From contig CAZDLO010000005.1 in NCBI GenBank assembly GCA_964506325.1, forward strand, positions 1 to 64,000: DNA of 64,000 nt, read 5' to 3'. A program made the translations under genes and the position numbers. Shown piece by piece: positions 35,655 to 45,264 of this stretch (its first letter is position 1; each line of letters opens with the position of its first letter). Below the pieces are notes generated by a model. That model was not told where the DNA came from. It ran no database searches and worked only from the letters and a program-made list of their open reading frames with translations. The DNA is from CAINVV01 sp964506325 (GTDB taxonomy: Bacteria > Bacteroidota > Bacteroidia > Bacteroidales > Prolixibacteraceae).

Positions 35655-36248
35655 TTATTTGCACTCAACACCTTGAGGTGCTTTGGCATTGGGTGGATTA
35701 GATCCGGCAAGAGTTCCGAGAATATAGGCAACCAGACTCTTCATCTGGGCTTCTGTCATCATTGCCTTGTAAGGAACCATTCCTTTCTCCGGCACCCCCT
35801 CGCTGATTGTTTTTAACAGGTCGGCGGGTTTACATCCACGAATCCAGAATTTATCAGTCATGTTCGGTCCAATGGCATTGCCTTCACCTTTTAGACCATG
35901 ACAGGCGATACATCCTTTTTCGGTGAACAGTTTCTCGCCCTGCGCATTTAACTCCTTACTGTCAATGGGGATTCCTCCATTTAGATCTCCCTGGTTCTGA
36001 CCATTGGGCATATTTTGAGCCATAGCCATCTGTTGATTGTATTCGCTGATCTGGTCTTTGCCATTGTTGGGATACCCAAAATAATTGACTGCATAATACA
36101 ATGAAAAGCAGATTGTTCCCAGGAAAAGAAAGAGAACCCAGTAAGGTGACGGATTATTCAGTTCCTTTATGCCGTCATACTCATGGTCGGCAAAATACTT
36201 GTCCATTTCCGGATTGTAATCTGTGGTTTTATTATTCTGATAAGTCAT
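35655..36248 (-). CDS. ccoP: cbb3 oxidase subunit III, mono-heme CcoP
   Basis: Membrane-anchored cytochrome c of 197 residues that feeds electrons to the CcoN catalytic subunit. The N-terminus (HEYDGIKELNNPSPYWVLFL) is the FixP N-terminal domain with one transmembrane helix. The periplasmic part has a single heme site CIACH (Cys113, Cys116, His117) and later methionines as axial candidates (PYKAMM). Proteobacterial CcoP has two such sites; one is usual for Bacteroidota. The gap between helix and heme domain is Asn/Gln-rich. Confidence 0.92.
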   Translation of the reverse strand: MTYQNNKTTDYNPEMDKYFADHEYDGIKELNNPSPYWVLFLFLGTICFSLYYAVNYFGYPNNGKDQISEYNQQMAMAQNMPNGQNQGDLNGGIPIDSKELNAQGEKLFTEKGCIACHGLKGEGNAIGPNMTDKFWIRGCKPADLLKTISEGVPEKGMVPYKAMMTEAQMKSLVAYILGTLAGSNPPNAKAPQGVECK

Positions 36249-36366
36249 AACTAATAATTTTCGGAATTATATTGATTAACAATTTAGTTGTAAGCATTTT
36301 CAAAATTTATGAATTACGGCAGTGAGCGTTCGAGACCTTTTCCCTGCACGACATCCAGGAGGAAAT

Positions 36367-36540
36367 CTAAATTTCCTCCTTTTCAAAGATGGATAATTTG
36401 TATTTGGCCAGGTCCTTTTTTGGAATGGTATAGGTGTGAATGACAACCCCTATAAACAAGCCGATAAACAGGAGGATTCCAATGATATAATACCACTCAA
36501 TTCCATTAATTCCTGACAATGTTTCACTTACAAATCCCAT
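36367..36540 (-). CDS. ccoQ: cbb3 oxidase small subunit CcoQ
   Basis: A 57-residue frame between ccoNO and ccoP. It starts MGFVSETLSG, has one transmembrane helix (YYIIGILLFIGLFIGVVIHT) and ends in a charged tail (IFEKEEI). Size, topology and position fit CcoQ/FixQ, which stabilises the complex. It starts 5 nt after the ccoNO stop and its sequence is typical of the family (YTIPKKD after the helix). Confidence 0.85.
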   Translation of the reverse strand: MGFVSETLSGINGIEWYYIIGILLFIGLFIGVVIHTYTIPKKDLAKYKLSIFEKEEI

Positions 36541-36545
36541 AAGTT

Positions 36546-38690
36546 TTATTTTTGATTGTTTGCAGCAGGTGAAATATCTCTTCCCAGTTTGTGCATGTAG
36601 GCTATCATTGCGATCACTTCCCTGGTCGGTTTGATGTCAACACCTGCAAGTTTCAGTTCATCAGCAATCTTTTGGGCATCAGTCATGTAAGACTCGATGG
36701 CCTTGCTGTCGAAACCTTCCTCGTAAGGTACACCCAACATACGCATGGCTCTTATTTTTGCAGGAATAATTGCAATATTTGCCTCTTTTTCAAGCAGGAA
36801 CGGATAAGCTGGCATAATTGATCCGGGAACAACCACTGCTGGTTTGTTAAAATGGTTCAAATGCCAGATGGCAGTTTTGTAGGTTGAGCTGCCGATGTAT
36901 CCGGCCCTTGCCAGATCCGGCCCTGTCCGTCTTGAACCCCACTGGAACGGATGGTCATAAACAAACTCCCCGATTTTTGAATATTCGCCATAGCGGTCAG
37001 TCTCAAACCTTAAAGGCCTTACCTGTTGCGAGTGACAATTGTAGCACCCATTGGCAATATAAATGTCCCTGCCGGCCAGTTCAAGCGGAGTATATGGAGT
37101 AACTGTCGAGATAGTCGGAATATTGGACTGAACTTTCATCATCGGGATAATTTCAACGATACCACCGATTATCAATGCAAGAAACATTAAAAGCGCCAGG
37201 CGGACACCTTTTCTTTCGAGCCAGCGGTGAGGAGTCTCGCCACTTTGTTCCCTTGTTTCGTCATTTACAAGTCCGGCAGCTTCGGCAGCTTCATTGGCAA
37301 CGATCTTACCTGCAGCCATTGTCTTCAACATGTTGTAAAGGAAGATGATAAAACCTGCCAGGAATAACAACCCGCCGATAATTCTGATGTGGTACATGGG
37401 AAGGATACGGATGGTTGTTTCCATGAAAATCGGATAGGCCAATAGTCCGTCCACTGTATATTCCCGCAGCATCAGCCATTGGGTAATGCCCGACCAGTAA
37501 AGGGGAATAGCGAACAGGAGGATGCCCAGCGTTGCAATCCAGAAGTGGGTATTGGCGAGTTTTTTGGAATGAAGAGGAGTCCTGAAAAGTTTTGGGACCA
37601 GCCAGTAGAACATACCAAAAATCAGTCCGCCGTTCCAGCCCATACCTCCGATGTGCGTATGGGCGATTGTCCAGTCGGTAAAGTGACTGATGGCATTCAC
37701 ACTTTTGAGGGACATCATTGGCCCTTCGAAAGTCGACATACCATACGCCGTAATGGCGATCACCATAAATTTTAGTCCAGGATCTTCCCTTACTTTGTCC
37801 CACGCCCCGCGAAGTGTCAGAAGCCCGTTGACCATTCCTCCCCAGGAGGGTGCAATTAGCATTATTGAGAAGGTTACACCCAATGCCTGAACCCAGTCGG
37901 GCAAGGAGCTATAAAGCAGGTGATGAGGACCGGCCCACATGTACAAAAATATCAGAGACCAGAAATGGATAATTGAAAGTTGATAGGAGTATATCGGCCG
38001 GCCGGAAGCTTTCGGCAGGTAATAATACATCAGTCCAAGGAATGGGGTTGTCAGAAAGAAGGCAACAGCATTGTGCCCATACCACCATTGTACCACTGCG
38101 TCCTGGGCCCCAGCGTAAATCGGATAGCTTTTAAGTAATGATACCGGAAGTTCTATTGAATTTACGACATGCAGAATTGTAACACCAATAAATGTTGCCA
38201 GGTACCACCATACGGCTGCGTAGATATGCTTTTCCCGACGCTTGATAACAGTTCCGATCATATTGGCACCGAAACTGAGCCATGCAACTGCAATCAGCAG
38301 GTCAATGGGCCACTCAAGTTCTGCATATTCCTTTCCGGTAGTAAAACCGGACAGAAGGGTTACAGCTGCAAGTACGATGATAATTTGCCAAACCCAGAAA
38401 TGAATTCTGCCGAGCAAATCATTGAAAAGCCTGGCTTTCAAAACTCTTTGCAAAGAGTAGTAAACCCCGGCATACATCGCGTTGCCAATAAATGCAAAAA
38501 TCACCGCATTGGTGTGAACAGGCCGGATGCGGCCAAAAGAGGTAAATTCCAATCCGAAATTAAGTGCCGGAAAGGCTAACTGTAATGCAGCTACCAATCC
38601 CACCAGCAAAGCCACTGTTCCCCATACAAGTGTGGCGAGGATGAAATTTTTTACAAGCGCATTGTCATAATTGAATTTTTGAATCTCCAT
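36546..38690 (-). CDS. ccoNO: Fused cbb3 oxidase subunits I and II (CcoNO)
   Basis: Catalytic oxidase polypeptide of 714 residues that reduces oxygen to water with high affinity. Residues 1 to about 480 are CcoN: a heme-copper oxidase core of about 12 helices with WWYGHNAVAFFL (CuB-ligand region) and THIGGMGWNGG. After one more helix, residues about 510-714 are CcoO, a membrane-anchored cytochrome c with CYNCH (Cys549, Cys552, His553), QQVRPLRFETDRYGEYSK and axial Met in GSIMPAYPFL. The fusion is common in Bacteroidota. ccoQ and ccoP follow within a few bases. Confidence 0.95.
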   Translation of the reverse strand: MEIQKFNYDNALVKNFILATLVWGTVALLVGLVAALQLAFPALNFGLEFTSFGRIRPVHTNAVIFAFIGNAMYAGVYYSLQRVLKARLFNDLLGRIHFWVWQIIIVLAAVTLLSGFTTGKEYAELEWPIDLLIAVAWLSFGANMIGTVIKRREKHIYAAVWWYLATFIGVTILHVVNSIELPVSLLKSYPIYAGAQDAVVQWWYGHNAVAFFLTTPFLGLMYYYLPKASGRPIYSYQLSIIHFWSLIFLYMWAGPHHLLYSSLPDWVQALGVTFSIMLIAPSWGGMVNGLLTLRGAWDKVREDPGLKFMVIAITAYGMSTFEGPMMSLKSVNAISHFTDWTIAHTHIGGMGWNGGLIFGMFYWLVPKLFRTPLHSKKLANTHFWIATLGILLFAIPLYWSGITQWLMLREYTVDGLLAYPIFMETTIRILPMYHIRIIGGLLFLAGFIIFLYNMLKTMAAGKIVANEAAEAAGLVNDETREQSGETPHRWLERKGVRLALLMFLALIIGGIVEIIPMMKVQSNIPTISTVTPYTPLELAGRDIYIANGCYNCHSQQVRPLRFETDRYGEYSKIGEFVYDHPFQWGSRRTGPDLARAGYIGSSTYKTAIWHLNHFNKPAVVVPGSIMPAYPFLLEKEANIAIIPAKIRAMRMLGVPYEEGFDSKAIESYMTDAQKIADELKLAGVDIKPTREVIAMIAYMHKLGRDISPAANNQK

Positions 38691-38796
38691 AAGTTAGTAA
38701 GAAAATGAATAAATTAGTGATAAGACTATTTTGGTTATTATATTTCAAACAAAATCTCAAGATGAAAGCGACCTGTACTGAACCAATAAACCATTT

Positions 38797-38955
38797 CTAT
38801 TTATCTTCAACTTCCAGTTCCTCTTCAAAAAGGATTCGGACAGAAGGGGTGTAATTATCGTCATACTGACCAGATTTTACGGCCCAGATGAAGAGTGTTA
38901 AAAATATCAGTGCTGCAAACAGACTAACTCCTATCAACACAAAAAGGATATTCAT
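38797..38955 (-). CDS. ccoS: cbb3 oxidase assembly protein CcoS
   Basis: Small protein of 52 residues with one transmembrane helix (LFVLIGVSLFAALIFLTLFI) followed by the family mark WAVKSGQYDD and an acidic tail. CcoS is needed for cofactor insertion into cbb3 oxidase. ATG 38955 is preferred to the upstream start at 38988, which would add 11 residues not seen in the family. It is the first gene of the cco operon, 106 nt ahead of ccoNO. Confidence 0.9.
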   Translation of the reverse strand: MNILFVLIGVSLFAALIFLTLFIWAVKSGQYDDNYTPSVRILFEEELEVEDK

Positions 38956-39085
38956 AACAGTAATGGTTAGTTCGAACGACTGAAACACAAGGTAGGGGAC
39001 TAAATAATTCTTCCGTTTTGTTCCTCCTGAGATGCAGCCGTTCCAATTGTAATTTGGCTAAGAAATGATAAAATTATCAGGTGAT

Positions 39086-39093
39086 CAAAACTA
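39086..39093 (-). promoter_or_regulatory. Candidate promoter box of the cco operon
   Basis: The minus strand reads TAGTTTTG, matching TAnnTTTG, giving a start near 39080 and a leader of about 125 nt before ccoS. A TGATAA-AA-TTATCA inverted repeat lies at the predicted start (39066-39079). The repeat recalls CRP/FNR-type half sites but has a 6-nt TGAT-ATCA spacing rather than the canonical four. Confidence 0.35.
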
Positions 39094-39214
39094 TACATTT
39101 TTTTATAATTTCATTCCATATTTGATTCTGTCAGGGATGCTATACCCATGTTGCAGTGTGTAGGTATTCCGTTTTCAGGTATAAAGTGTAATTATCAGAT
39201 ATTTAATACTATAA

Positions 39215-41983
39215 ATGAAAAATTTAAGATTATTACTGCTTCTTTTTATGGTAATACCAGGGTATTTTAAAGGGTATTCCATTAATTTAGAATCGTTACA
39301 AATTTCAAAAATCAGCTATGATTTCGCTGAAATGCCCGGACAGGGGGCAAAAATGATACCCAGATTCAGCTGGATTGGTGTTTCAGGGCACAGGGGGGCC
39401 ATCCAAAAGGCATACCAGGTTGAAGTTGGTTCAACTTCTGAAAATTCAGCTGATTTCAATGCCGACATGTGGAATTCAGGCAAAGTATATTCCGGCAATA
39501 CGCTCCAGGTTCCCTATTCAGGAAAACTGCTGGTAAGCAATAAAAGCTACTTCTATCGTATCACAATCTGGGATGGGGCGGGAAACAAATGCACAAGTCT
39601 CATTGATCGGTTCAGAACAGCCATTCAGGACAATAATGAATGGCAGGCAAAATGGATTGGAGCAGGGCAGCTTCATGATCCCCTACCACCGAAGGGTTTC
39701 TTTTCAGGGGCAAAGGATGAAGGAAACTATGGTGATTCTGTAATTCACGACGGACGTTCCATGCTGTTGAGGCACAACTTTCAGGTTACGCGAAATGTCC
39801 GTAATGCCAGCGTCTCTGTAACCGGTCTCGGTCTTTATGAATTTTTCATCAATGGAGAGAAGGTTTGTGACCATCAGTTGTCTCCTGCCAAGACTCCGTA
39901 TCACAAAGAGATATTGTACGATTCATTTGATGTGACCCGGTTGCTTTCACCCGGAGCCATTGTTTTGGCCCTGCATCTGGGGAATGGATGGTACAATCCC
40001 TATAAAAAATGGTGGCAGGAATACAGGATGCAATGGTTTGGACACAAAAAGGCCATTTTGCAGTTGCGCATTGAATATATGGATGGTACTATTGAGACTG
40101 TCTTGACAGACCGAAGCTGGAAGACATCCCCCGGACCATCGTTGTACAACTGTATTTATGACGGAGAGCTTTATGATGCCTTGAAGGAGCCTTCTGGCTG
40201 GATGAAGCCGGGTTTTGATGACACTTCATGGAAATTTGCGACAGAGGCTGAAGCGCCCCGGGGAGCGTTAATGGCCGCCAATATGCCACCTGTCAGAATT
40301 GTACAAAAGTTTGATCCGGTAAAAGTCACTAAAACCTCGCCCGGTAGTACTGTCTATGATTTTGGACAGAATTTTGCCGGATGGACCAGGGTTTTGCTAA
40401 AGGGGAAAAGAGGTTCAAAAATTAGTATCAGGTATTCAGAGGAACTGGATTCAGCCGGAAACCTGGATCTTACATGCAACGAAAATGCGCGGGCAACTGC
40501 CGAATATATTTTAAAAGGGGAGGGGACTGAGGTGTATGAACCTCATTTTACCTATTTCGGATTCCAGTTTGCAGAACTTGTGTCAGATTCGCCCGGGACA
40601 GAAATTATTAAAGTAGAGGGCTGTGTGGTTCATTCTGATAATCTGCCGAAAGGATCTTTTAACTGTGACAATGAATTGGTCAATAAGATTCACAGGGCGA
40701 CTTTATGGTCGCAGAAAAGCAACATGCTGGGCTACCCTATGGATTGCCCGCAGCGTGATGAACGGCTCGGATGGATGGGTGATGCACAGGTAACCGCTGA
40801 AGAGGCAATGTTCAATTTCGATATGGCAAGGTTTTACAGGAACTGGTTCAGCGGTATTCGTGCGAACCAGGATCCGGCCACCGGGGATATACCGATTATT
40901 TCTCCCCGTCCCTACATCCGGGATGAAGGTGTCGAATGGAGCAGTACTTACCTTACAATGATCTGGGACCATTACCGTTATTACGGAGACAAGCAACTTA
41001 TCGATAGCCATTATGAGGCTATGGCCAAATATTTTCGATTCCTGACCGGTCACGCATCGGGCTTCATTCAGCCCAAAGGCTGGATTGGTGACTGGGGGAG
41101 CCGGGCGAGGAACTGGAAGGAGGGCGATCCTGAATCTGTTCCGACAGCCTATTATTACCTGGATGCGATTCTGCTTGCAAAAATGGCCGGGGTTACAGGA
41201 AGAACCTCTGATTCAGTCTATTTTGCAGGTATGGCAGATAAAATAAAAGAGGCCTACAACAAAAATTTCTTTCACCCCGAACACAATGCTTACCATGATG
41301 GCAGCCAGATGGCCAATGCTTTTCCCCTTTACCTGGACCTGGTTCCACTACAAAAAAGGAATTCAGTGCTAAACTCCCTGGTGAACCAAATCCTTGTGGC
41401 CGATTCGGGCCATCTCACAACGGGTGTGCTCGGGACCAAATATCTTCCGGAAGTACTAACCGAAAATGGCAGGGCCGACATAGCCTGGATGCTGGTCAAT
41501 CAGAAGGGATATCCGAGTTGGTCTCAGATGATGGAGAAGTACAATACCATGTGTGAGTTCTGGACGCTCAAACAGTCGCACAACCACGTTATGATGGGAA
41601 GTATTGACAGCTGGTTTTATGAGGCTCTTGCAGGGGTCCGTTTACTGGAGAGCTACCCTGCTTATGGCAGAACTATCCTCAAACCCTATCTTCCTGATAA
41701 CCTGAACCGTGTGGACTGCACGCTTCAGACAGTAAGGGGAGAGGTTAAATCCAGCTGGGAGAAAGATGGGTCAAACCTCAGGATGATTGTGGAGATTCCA
41801 TTCAATTGTCAGTCAGAAGTATGGATACCAGGCAAAAGCGGATCTGTCATCACTGAATCCGGAAAGCCTGTCGATGGAGCAACAGGAATCACCTTCGTAA
41901 AGAGAGAAGGTGATTTCAGCATTTACAAAATTGGATCAGGGAACTACCGTTTTGAAGTCAGAGAGACCGCTGGAAAATTCTGA
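39215..41983 (+). CDS. Alpha-L-rhamnosidase, glycoside hydrolase family 78
   Basis: Exported enzyme of 922 residues that removes terminal alpha-L-rhamnose from plant or microbial glycans. A signal peptide (about 1-22) is followed by an Ig-like N-terminal domain, beta-sandwich domains (about 140-460), the (alpha/alpha)6 catalytic barrel and a C-terminal beta domain. The GH78 hallmark DCPQRDERLGWMGDAQ lies near residue 510 and includes catalytic carboxylates; WIGDWGSRARNW and MMGSIDSWFYEALAG are further family motifs. No SusCD pair is adjacent, so it is a solitary carbohydrate gene here. Its end overlaps the convergent GNAT gene by 26 nt. Confidence 0.93.
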   Translation: MKNLRLLLLLFMVIPGYFKGYSINLESLQISKISYDFAEMPGQGAKMIPRFSWIGVSGHRGAIQKAYQVEVGSTSENSADFNADMWNSGKVYSGNTLQVPYSGKLLVSNKSYFYRITIWDGAGNKCTSLIDRFRTAIQDNNEWQAKWIGAGQLHDPLPPKGFFSGAKDEGNYGDSVIHDGRSMLLRHNFQVTRNVRNASVSVTGLGLYEFFINGEKVCDHQLSPAKTPYHKEILYDSFDVTRLLSPGAIVLALHLGNGWYNPYKKWWQEYRMQWFGHKKAILQLRIEYMDGTIETVLTDRSWKTSPGPSLYNCIYDGELYDALKEPSGWMKPGFDDTSWKFATEAEAPRGALMAANMPPVRIVQKFDPVKVTKTSPGSTVYDFGQNFAGWTRVLLKGKRGSKISIRYSEELDSAGNLDLTCNENARATAEYILKGEGTEVYEPHFTYFGFQFAELVSDSPGTEIIKVEGCVVHSDNLPKGSFNCDNELVNKIHRATLWSQKSNMLGYPMDCPQRDERLGWMGDAQVTAEEAMFNFDMARFYRNWFSGIRANQDPATGDIPIISPRPYIRDEGVEWSSTYLTMIWDHYRYYGDKQLIDSHYEAMAKYFRFLTGHASGFIQPKGWIGDWGSRARNWKEGDPESVPTAYYYLDAILLAKMAGVTGRTSDSVYFAGMADKIKEAYNKNFFHPEHNAYHDGSQMANAFPLYLDLVPLQKRNSVLNSLVNQILVADSGHLTTGVLGTKYLPEVLTENGRADIAWMLVNQKGYPSWSQMMEKYNTMCEFWTLKQSHNHVMMGSIDSWFYEALAGVRLLESYPAYGRTILKPYLPDNLNRVDCTLQTVRGEVKSSWEKDGSNLRMIVEIPFNCQSEVWIPGKSGSVITESGKPVDGATGITFVKREGDFSIYKIGSGNYRFEVRETAGKF

Positions 41984-43082
41984 ACCTCTTGTATACCTTT
42001 CCTCCGAATTTTTCCATCTCGGCCCTGACCTTTGTGTTGTATTCGAGTTCGAGGTGAGAATCCATCACAATTTTACCGGTTTCCTTGGCAGATTTCACTA
42101 ATTGGAGACCCATCCATACGTCCAGTCCGCGTCCCTGGTAACGCGGGTCGATGGCCCCCAATAGCAGGTTAATCTGTTTGGTCTTGCGGGCAGCCGCAAA
42201 AATTTTGAAAATGCCGAACGGGAAAAGGTATCCTTTGGATTTCTTGATGCCTTCACTGATGTCAGCCATACCAATAATCATGGCAATGATTTCATTTTTT
42301 TCATTGACAATCAGCTTGATATACCTCGGATTGATCAGGAAAAGGTATTTGTTGGCAAAATCGTCCATCTCCTTTTCATTGAAAGGAACAAAACCATAAA
42401 TTTCCCCGAAGGTGTTGTTAACCAGCGTAAGAACCGGCCTGATAAGCGGTTTGATTTTGCGCCTGGAGGTGAACTGAAGCAGTTTTAAGTTAGAGTTTCT
42501 TTCTTCTGTCCGTTGCAGAATTTTTTGATGTAGCTCAGGGATTTGTTCAGGAATAGGGACATTGTAGACGACCAGGTCAACCTTTTTTGAAAAACCTGCT
42601 GCTTCAGTTAGACCGACCATATAAGGGAAATTGCAGTTGGAGGCAATAACCACTGGTTTGTCATACCCATCTATCAGAAATCCCTGCGGGTCTTTGTCGG
42701 AAAATGCCAATGGTCCTACAAGGGTGTCCATCCCAAGTGATTTTCCCCATTTTGCAACATGGTTCACTAGTGCGTCAAAGACTTCCTGGTCATTGTATGT
42801 TTCGAGGTTGGAAAACCGTACATGGTCTTCATTGTGCGACTTGTTATACTCTTTGCTGATTAGTCCCATGCACCTGCCAACGCATTTGTCATCCTTGAAA
42901 GCCAGCAACAAGATGTGTTCACAATGTTCGAACAATCCATTTTTCTTCGGATCGAAATAAGTCCATTCATCCATATATAGTGGTGGCACCCAGTTTTTAT
43001 GGTCTTTGTGGATTTCTGCAGGAAGATGGATAAAAAGACGAAGGTCTTTCTTGTTTTCTACTTTTCTGATAGTTATGGTCAT
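41958..43082 (-). CDS. GNAT-superfamily protein, YghO-like
   Basis: Cytosolic protein of 374 residues. It opens with ITIRKVENKKDLRLFIHLP and WVPPLYMDEWTYFDPKKN, a beginning I associate with the YghO-like GNAT-annotated proteins of Bacteroidota. A GNAT-like C-terminal half contains AIDPRYQGRGLDVWMGL, the acetyl-CoA-binding Gln/Arg-x-x-Gly-x-Gly/Ala-type motif. The protein appears to have two GNAT-like halves. Its substrate is unknown. Its last 26 nt overlap the convergent GH78 gene. Confidence 0.72.
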   Translation of the reverse strand: MTITIRKVENKKDLRLFIHLPAEIHKDHKNWVPPLYMDEWTYFDPKKNGLFEHCEHILLLAFKDDKCVGRCMGLISKEYNKSHNEDHVRFSNLETYNDQEVFDALVNHVAKWGKSLGMDTLVGPLAFSDKDPQGFLIDGYDKPVVIASNCNFPYMVGLTEAAGFSKKVDLVVYNVPIPEQIPELHQKILQRTEERNSNLKLLQFTSRRKIKPLIRPVLTLVNNTFGEIYGFVPFNEKEMDDFANKYLFLINPRYIKLIVNEKNEIIAMIIGMADISEGIKKSKGYLFPFGIFKIFAAARKTKQINLLLGAIDPRYQGRGLDVWMGLQLVKSAKETGKIVMDSHLELEYNTKVRAEMEKFGGKVYKRFRIFQRSL

Positions 43083-43211
43083 GCGACAAAAATAAAAAAG
43101 ATTTTAACAAATGCACAAATTACAATAGTCAGGCTGATTGATCGGATAGGATAGTAGTAGTGTTGTAGTTCTTAAATGGGTGTTTATTGGGGTATTGCAG
43201 AAATTTAATCC

Positions 43212-43760
43212 TTAATGTCTCCTTTTTATTTTATTGAAGATGTCCCATAAAACGATACCAACGCTCACTGAAATATTGAAGGAATGTTTGGTGCCAAATT
43301 GTGGAATCTCGAGAGCCAGGTCGCATTGATCGACAACCTCCTGTTGCACTCCTTTGACTTCATTGCCAAAGACCAGGGCCAGCCTGGTGTGATCCAAAGG
43401 ATAATATTTGTCGAGTCCGATGCTGTTTTCAACCTGTTCGACGGCGATAACAGTGTATCCGTTTGCTTTTAATTTGGCGGTGACTTCGAGTGCGGAGCTG
43501 TTATATTCCCATGAGACTGTATTTTCGGCCCCAAGGGCGGTTTTGCGTATTTCCTTATCTGGAGGTGTGGATGTTATCCCGCACAGGTATATTTTTTCTA
43601 CAAGCAGCGCGTCAGAAGTACGGAATACTGAGCCAATGTTGTGGCAGCTGCGGATATTGTCAAGAACAATTACAACAGGTATTTTGTCAAGAGAGTTAAA
43701 CTCCTCGGCACTGGGTCTGGCGAGTTCGTTGTTTTCCAGTTTTCTCATCCTGCTTACCAT
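43212..43760 (-). CDS. SpoU/TrmH-family RNA 2'-O-methyltransferase
   Basis: SPOUT-fold RNA methyltransferase of 182 residues. The three SpoU motifs are present: NIRSCHNIGSVFRTSDA (motif 1, with Asn and Arg), LALVFGNEVKGVQ (motif 2) and FNISVSVGIVLWD (motif 3). No N-terminal substrate-binding domain is present, as in the short TrmL/TrmH-like members, so whether the target is tRNA or rRNA is open. ATG 43760 overlaps the arginine deiminase stop by 7 nt; an ATG at 43748 is the alternative start just after that stop. Confidence 0.88.
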   Translation of the reverse strand: MVSRMRKLENNELARPSAEEFNSLDKIPVVIVLDNIRSCHNIGSVFRTSDALLVEKIYLCGITSTPPDKEIRKTALGAENTVSWEYNSSALEVTAKLKANGYTVIAVEQVENSIGLDKYYPLDHTRLALVFGNEVKGVQQEVVDQCDLALEIPQFGTKHSFNISVSVGIVLWDIFNKIKRRH

Positions 43761-45025
43761 TCAACATTTTTTCTTTTTACAGGCATTGTCATACACCTGG
43801 CTCCACCTCCGCCCCTTGCAAGTTCCGATCCGGCAATGGTGACGACAGCCCTGTTATAATCCATCAGGTTCACCTTGTTTTCTATCACGTCCATGGCTTT
43901 TAATATTTCAAAACCATTCCTGTTCATCTCTTCCAGGGTCTTTTCATTTCGTTCGTAACCTATTACTTTTCCTGGAGCTATGGCAAAGAAGTTGGCGCCA
44001 CTGTGCCACTGTTCCCTCTCCATAATCCAGGGGTCTCCGTGCCCGCCACAGTTGATTGGGGCTAATTCCATCCCACAGCGTTCAAGTGCTTTCAACAGGC
44101 TTGTTTCCTCCCTGATAGAGGTAACCTTGCCATTGTCAATGGTTATTTTGATCGTGTGGTATTTTGTCTTCTTTAAAATAAGTGGTTCATAGACCATACA
44201 GGCATTCTTGTCCAGGAGGGTAAAAGTCATGTCGAGGTGAATAAATGACTCGGGTGTTTTCGGCAATTCCTGCACAATCAGGTGTTTGGTGCCTGTTTTT
44301 TTCTCTTTGATTATTTCAGTCAGCAAATCAATTCCTTCTGTTGAAGTCCTGGCACCGCTGCCGACGAGGATAATATTTTCATTGGCAATTTCTACATCTC
44401 CGCCCTCAATTGTGGCGTTCCGGAAAATATTTCTGCCGCCGGCGACGCGTTCAGGATTGATGGTATTAACTTCCATGGATGGGTGATCCCTGAAGATGGT
44501 CTCCATAATCAACGTCTCCCTCTCCCTGACTTTGCTGGCCATTTTACCGATCAATACATCATTCCAGATGGCTATGGCAGAATCACGGGTAAAGAGAAAA
44601 TTGTGCAGTGGCCGCATGGAATACCGCTCATTGCTCAGAAACTTGGTAAGGTTGTCCCGTTTGAGCACAACACCCTCAATAAGCTGTTTGGCAAGGATAT
44701 CCGGCTGCATTGCCAGAAGCAGATCCATCTCATCATGGGCAGCCTCATGGTCGCAGATATTCCTGATAAGCGCCTCCTTCGAACGGTCATTTCGAAGGGT
44801 TTCAGTTAACAACTGACTGACTTCATAGGTCTTGGTCACTTTGTTCAAAACCTCTTTCAGTTCCATATACTCCCTGGAAGCAACTGAAAGGTTCAGAATA
44901 TCGCTGTAAAGAGCTCTTTCGGCATTTTCCGGGGTCATATTTTCAACTTCCGGTCCCGGACCGTGAAGGATAACTCCTTCCAGTTCCCCAATTTCGGAGG
45001 TTACATTCACATTTAATTTGTCCAT
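43754..45025 (-). CDS. arcA: Arginine deiminase
   Basis: Hydrolyses L-arginine to citrulline and ammonia. The protein has 423 residues from ATG 45025 (MDKLNVNVTSEIGELEGVIL). Amidinotransferase-fold marks are EIGELEGVILHGPG, FTRDSAI, IEGGDVEI, HLDMTFTLLD and GHGDPWIMEREQWHSGANF, and the nucleophilic Cys sits in GGGGARCMTMP near the C-terminus, which ends RKNVEW like bacterial ArcA. No ornithine transcarbamylase, carbamate kinase or antiporter gene is adjacent, so a fermentative ADI operon is not evident. The upstream 12 in-frame codons are not needed. It is coupled to the SpoU methyltransferase gene. Confidence 0.87.
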   Translation of the reverse strand: MDKLNVNVTSEIGELEGVILHGPGPEVENMTPENAERALYSDILNLSVASREYMELKEVLNKVTKTYEVSQLLTETLRNDRSKEALIRNICDHEAAHDEMDLLLAMQPDILAKQLIEGVVLKRDNLTKFLSNERYSMRPLHNFLFTRDSAIAIWNDVLIGKMASKVRERETLIMETIFRDHPSMEVNTINPERVAGGRNIFRNATIEGGDVEIANENIILVGSGARTSTEGIDLLTEIIKEKKTGTKHLIVQELPKTPESFIHLDMTFTLLDKNACMVYEPLILKKTKYHTIKITIDNGKVTSIREETSLLKALERCGMELAPINCGGHGDPWIMEREQWHSGANFFAIAPGKVIGYERNEKTLEEMNRNGFEILKAMDVIENKVNLMDYNRAVVTIAGSELARGGGGARCMTMPVKRKNVEW

Positions 45026-45214
45026 AAGAAAAGGCAGATGTTGGGTTGAATTTAAATGCAAGTTATATTATAAGAATTTAAAAATCAACTATATATGTTG
45101 TTTGGTTTATGTTACCGTAGTCTATATTCTTCTTTCGATGTTTCTTTTCATGCAAAGATATTTAATATTAGGCAGGTAAAGAATGTTAAACAACCTTTAT
45201 TAGCCATGCAAAAA

Positions 45215-45246
45215 TTGTCATATCGCAGTTTCCTTTATTAAATTTG
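45215..45246 (+). promoter_or_regulatory. Promoter of the DUF4294 gene (TTG-N21-TAAATTTG)
   Basis: TTG at 45215-45217 and TAAATTTG at 45239-45246 match the Bacteroidota -33/-7 elements at a 21-nt spacing. The predicted start (about 45252) falls on the upstream ATG at 45253, which argues that translation begins at 45265. Confidence 0.55.
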
Positions 45247-45264
45247 CACCAAATGACAGGCACG

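Noticed and set aside
43086..43094. CAAAAATA as minus-strand promoter of the gene at 41958-43082
   Set aside because: The predicted start would fall at the ATG itself; likely a chance match in AT-rich sequence.
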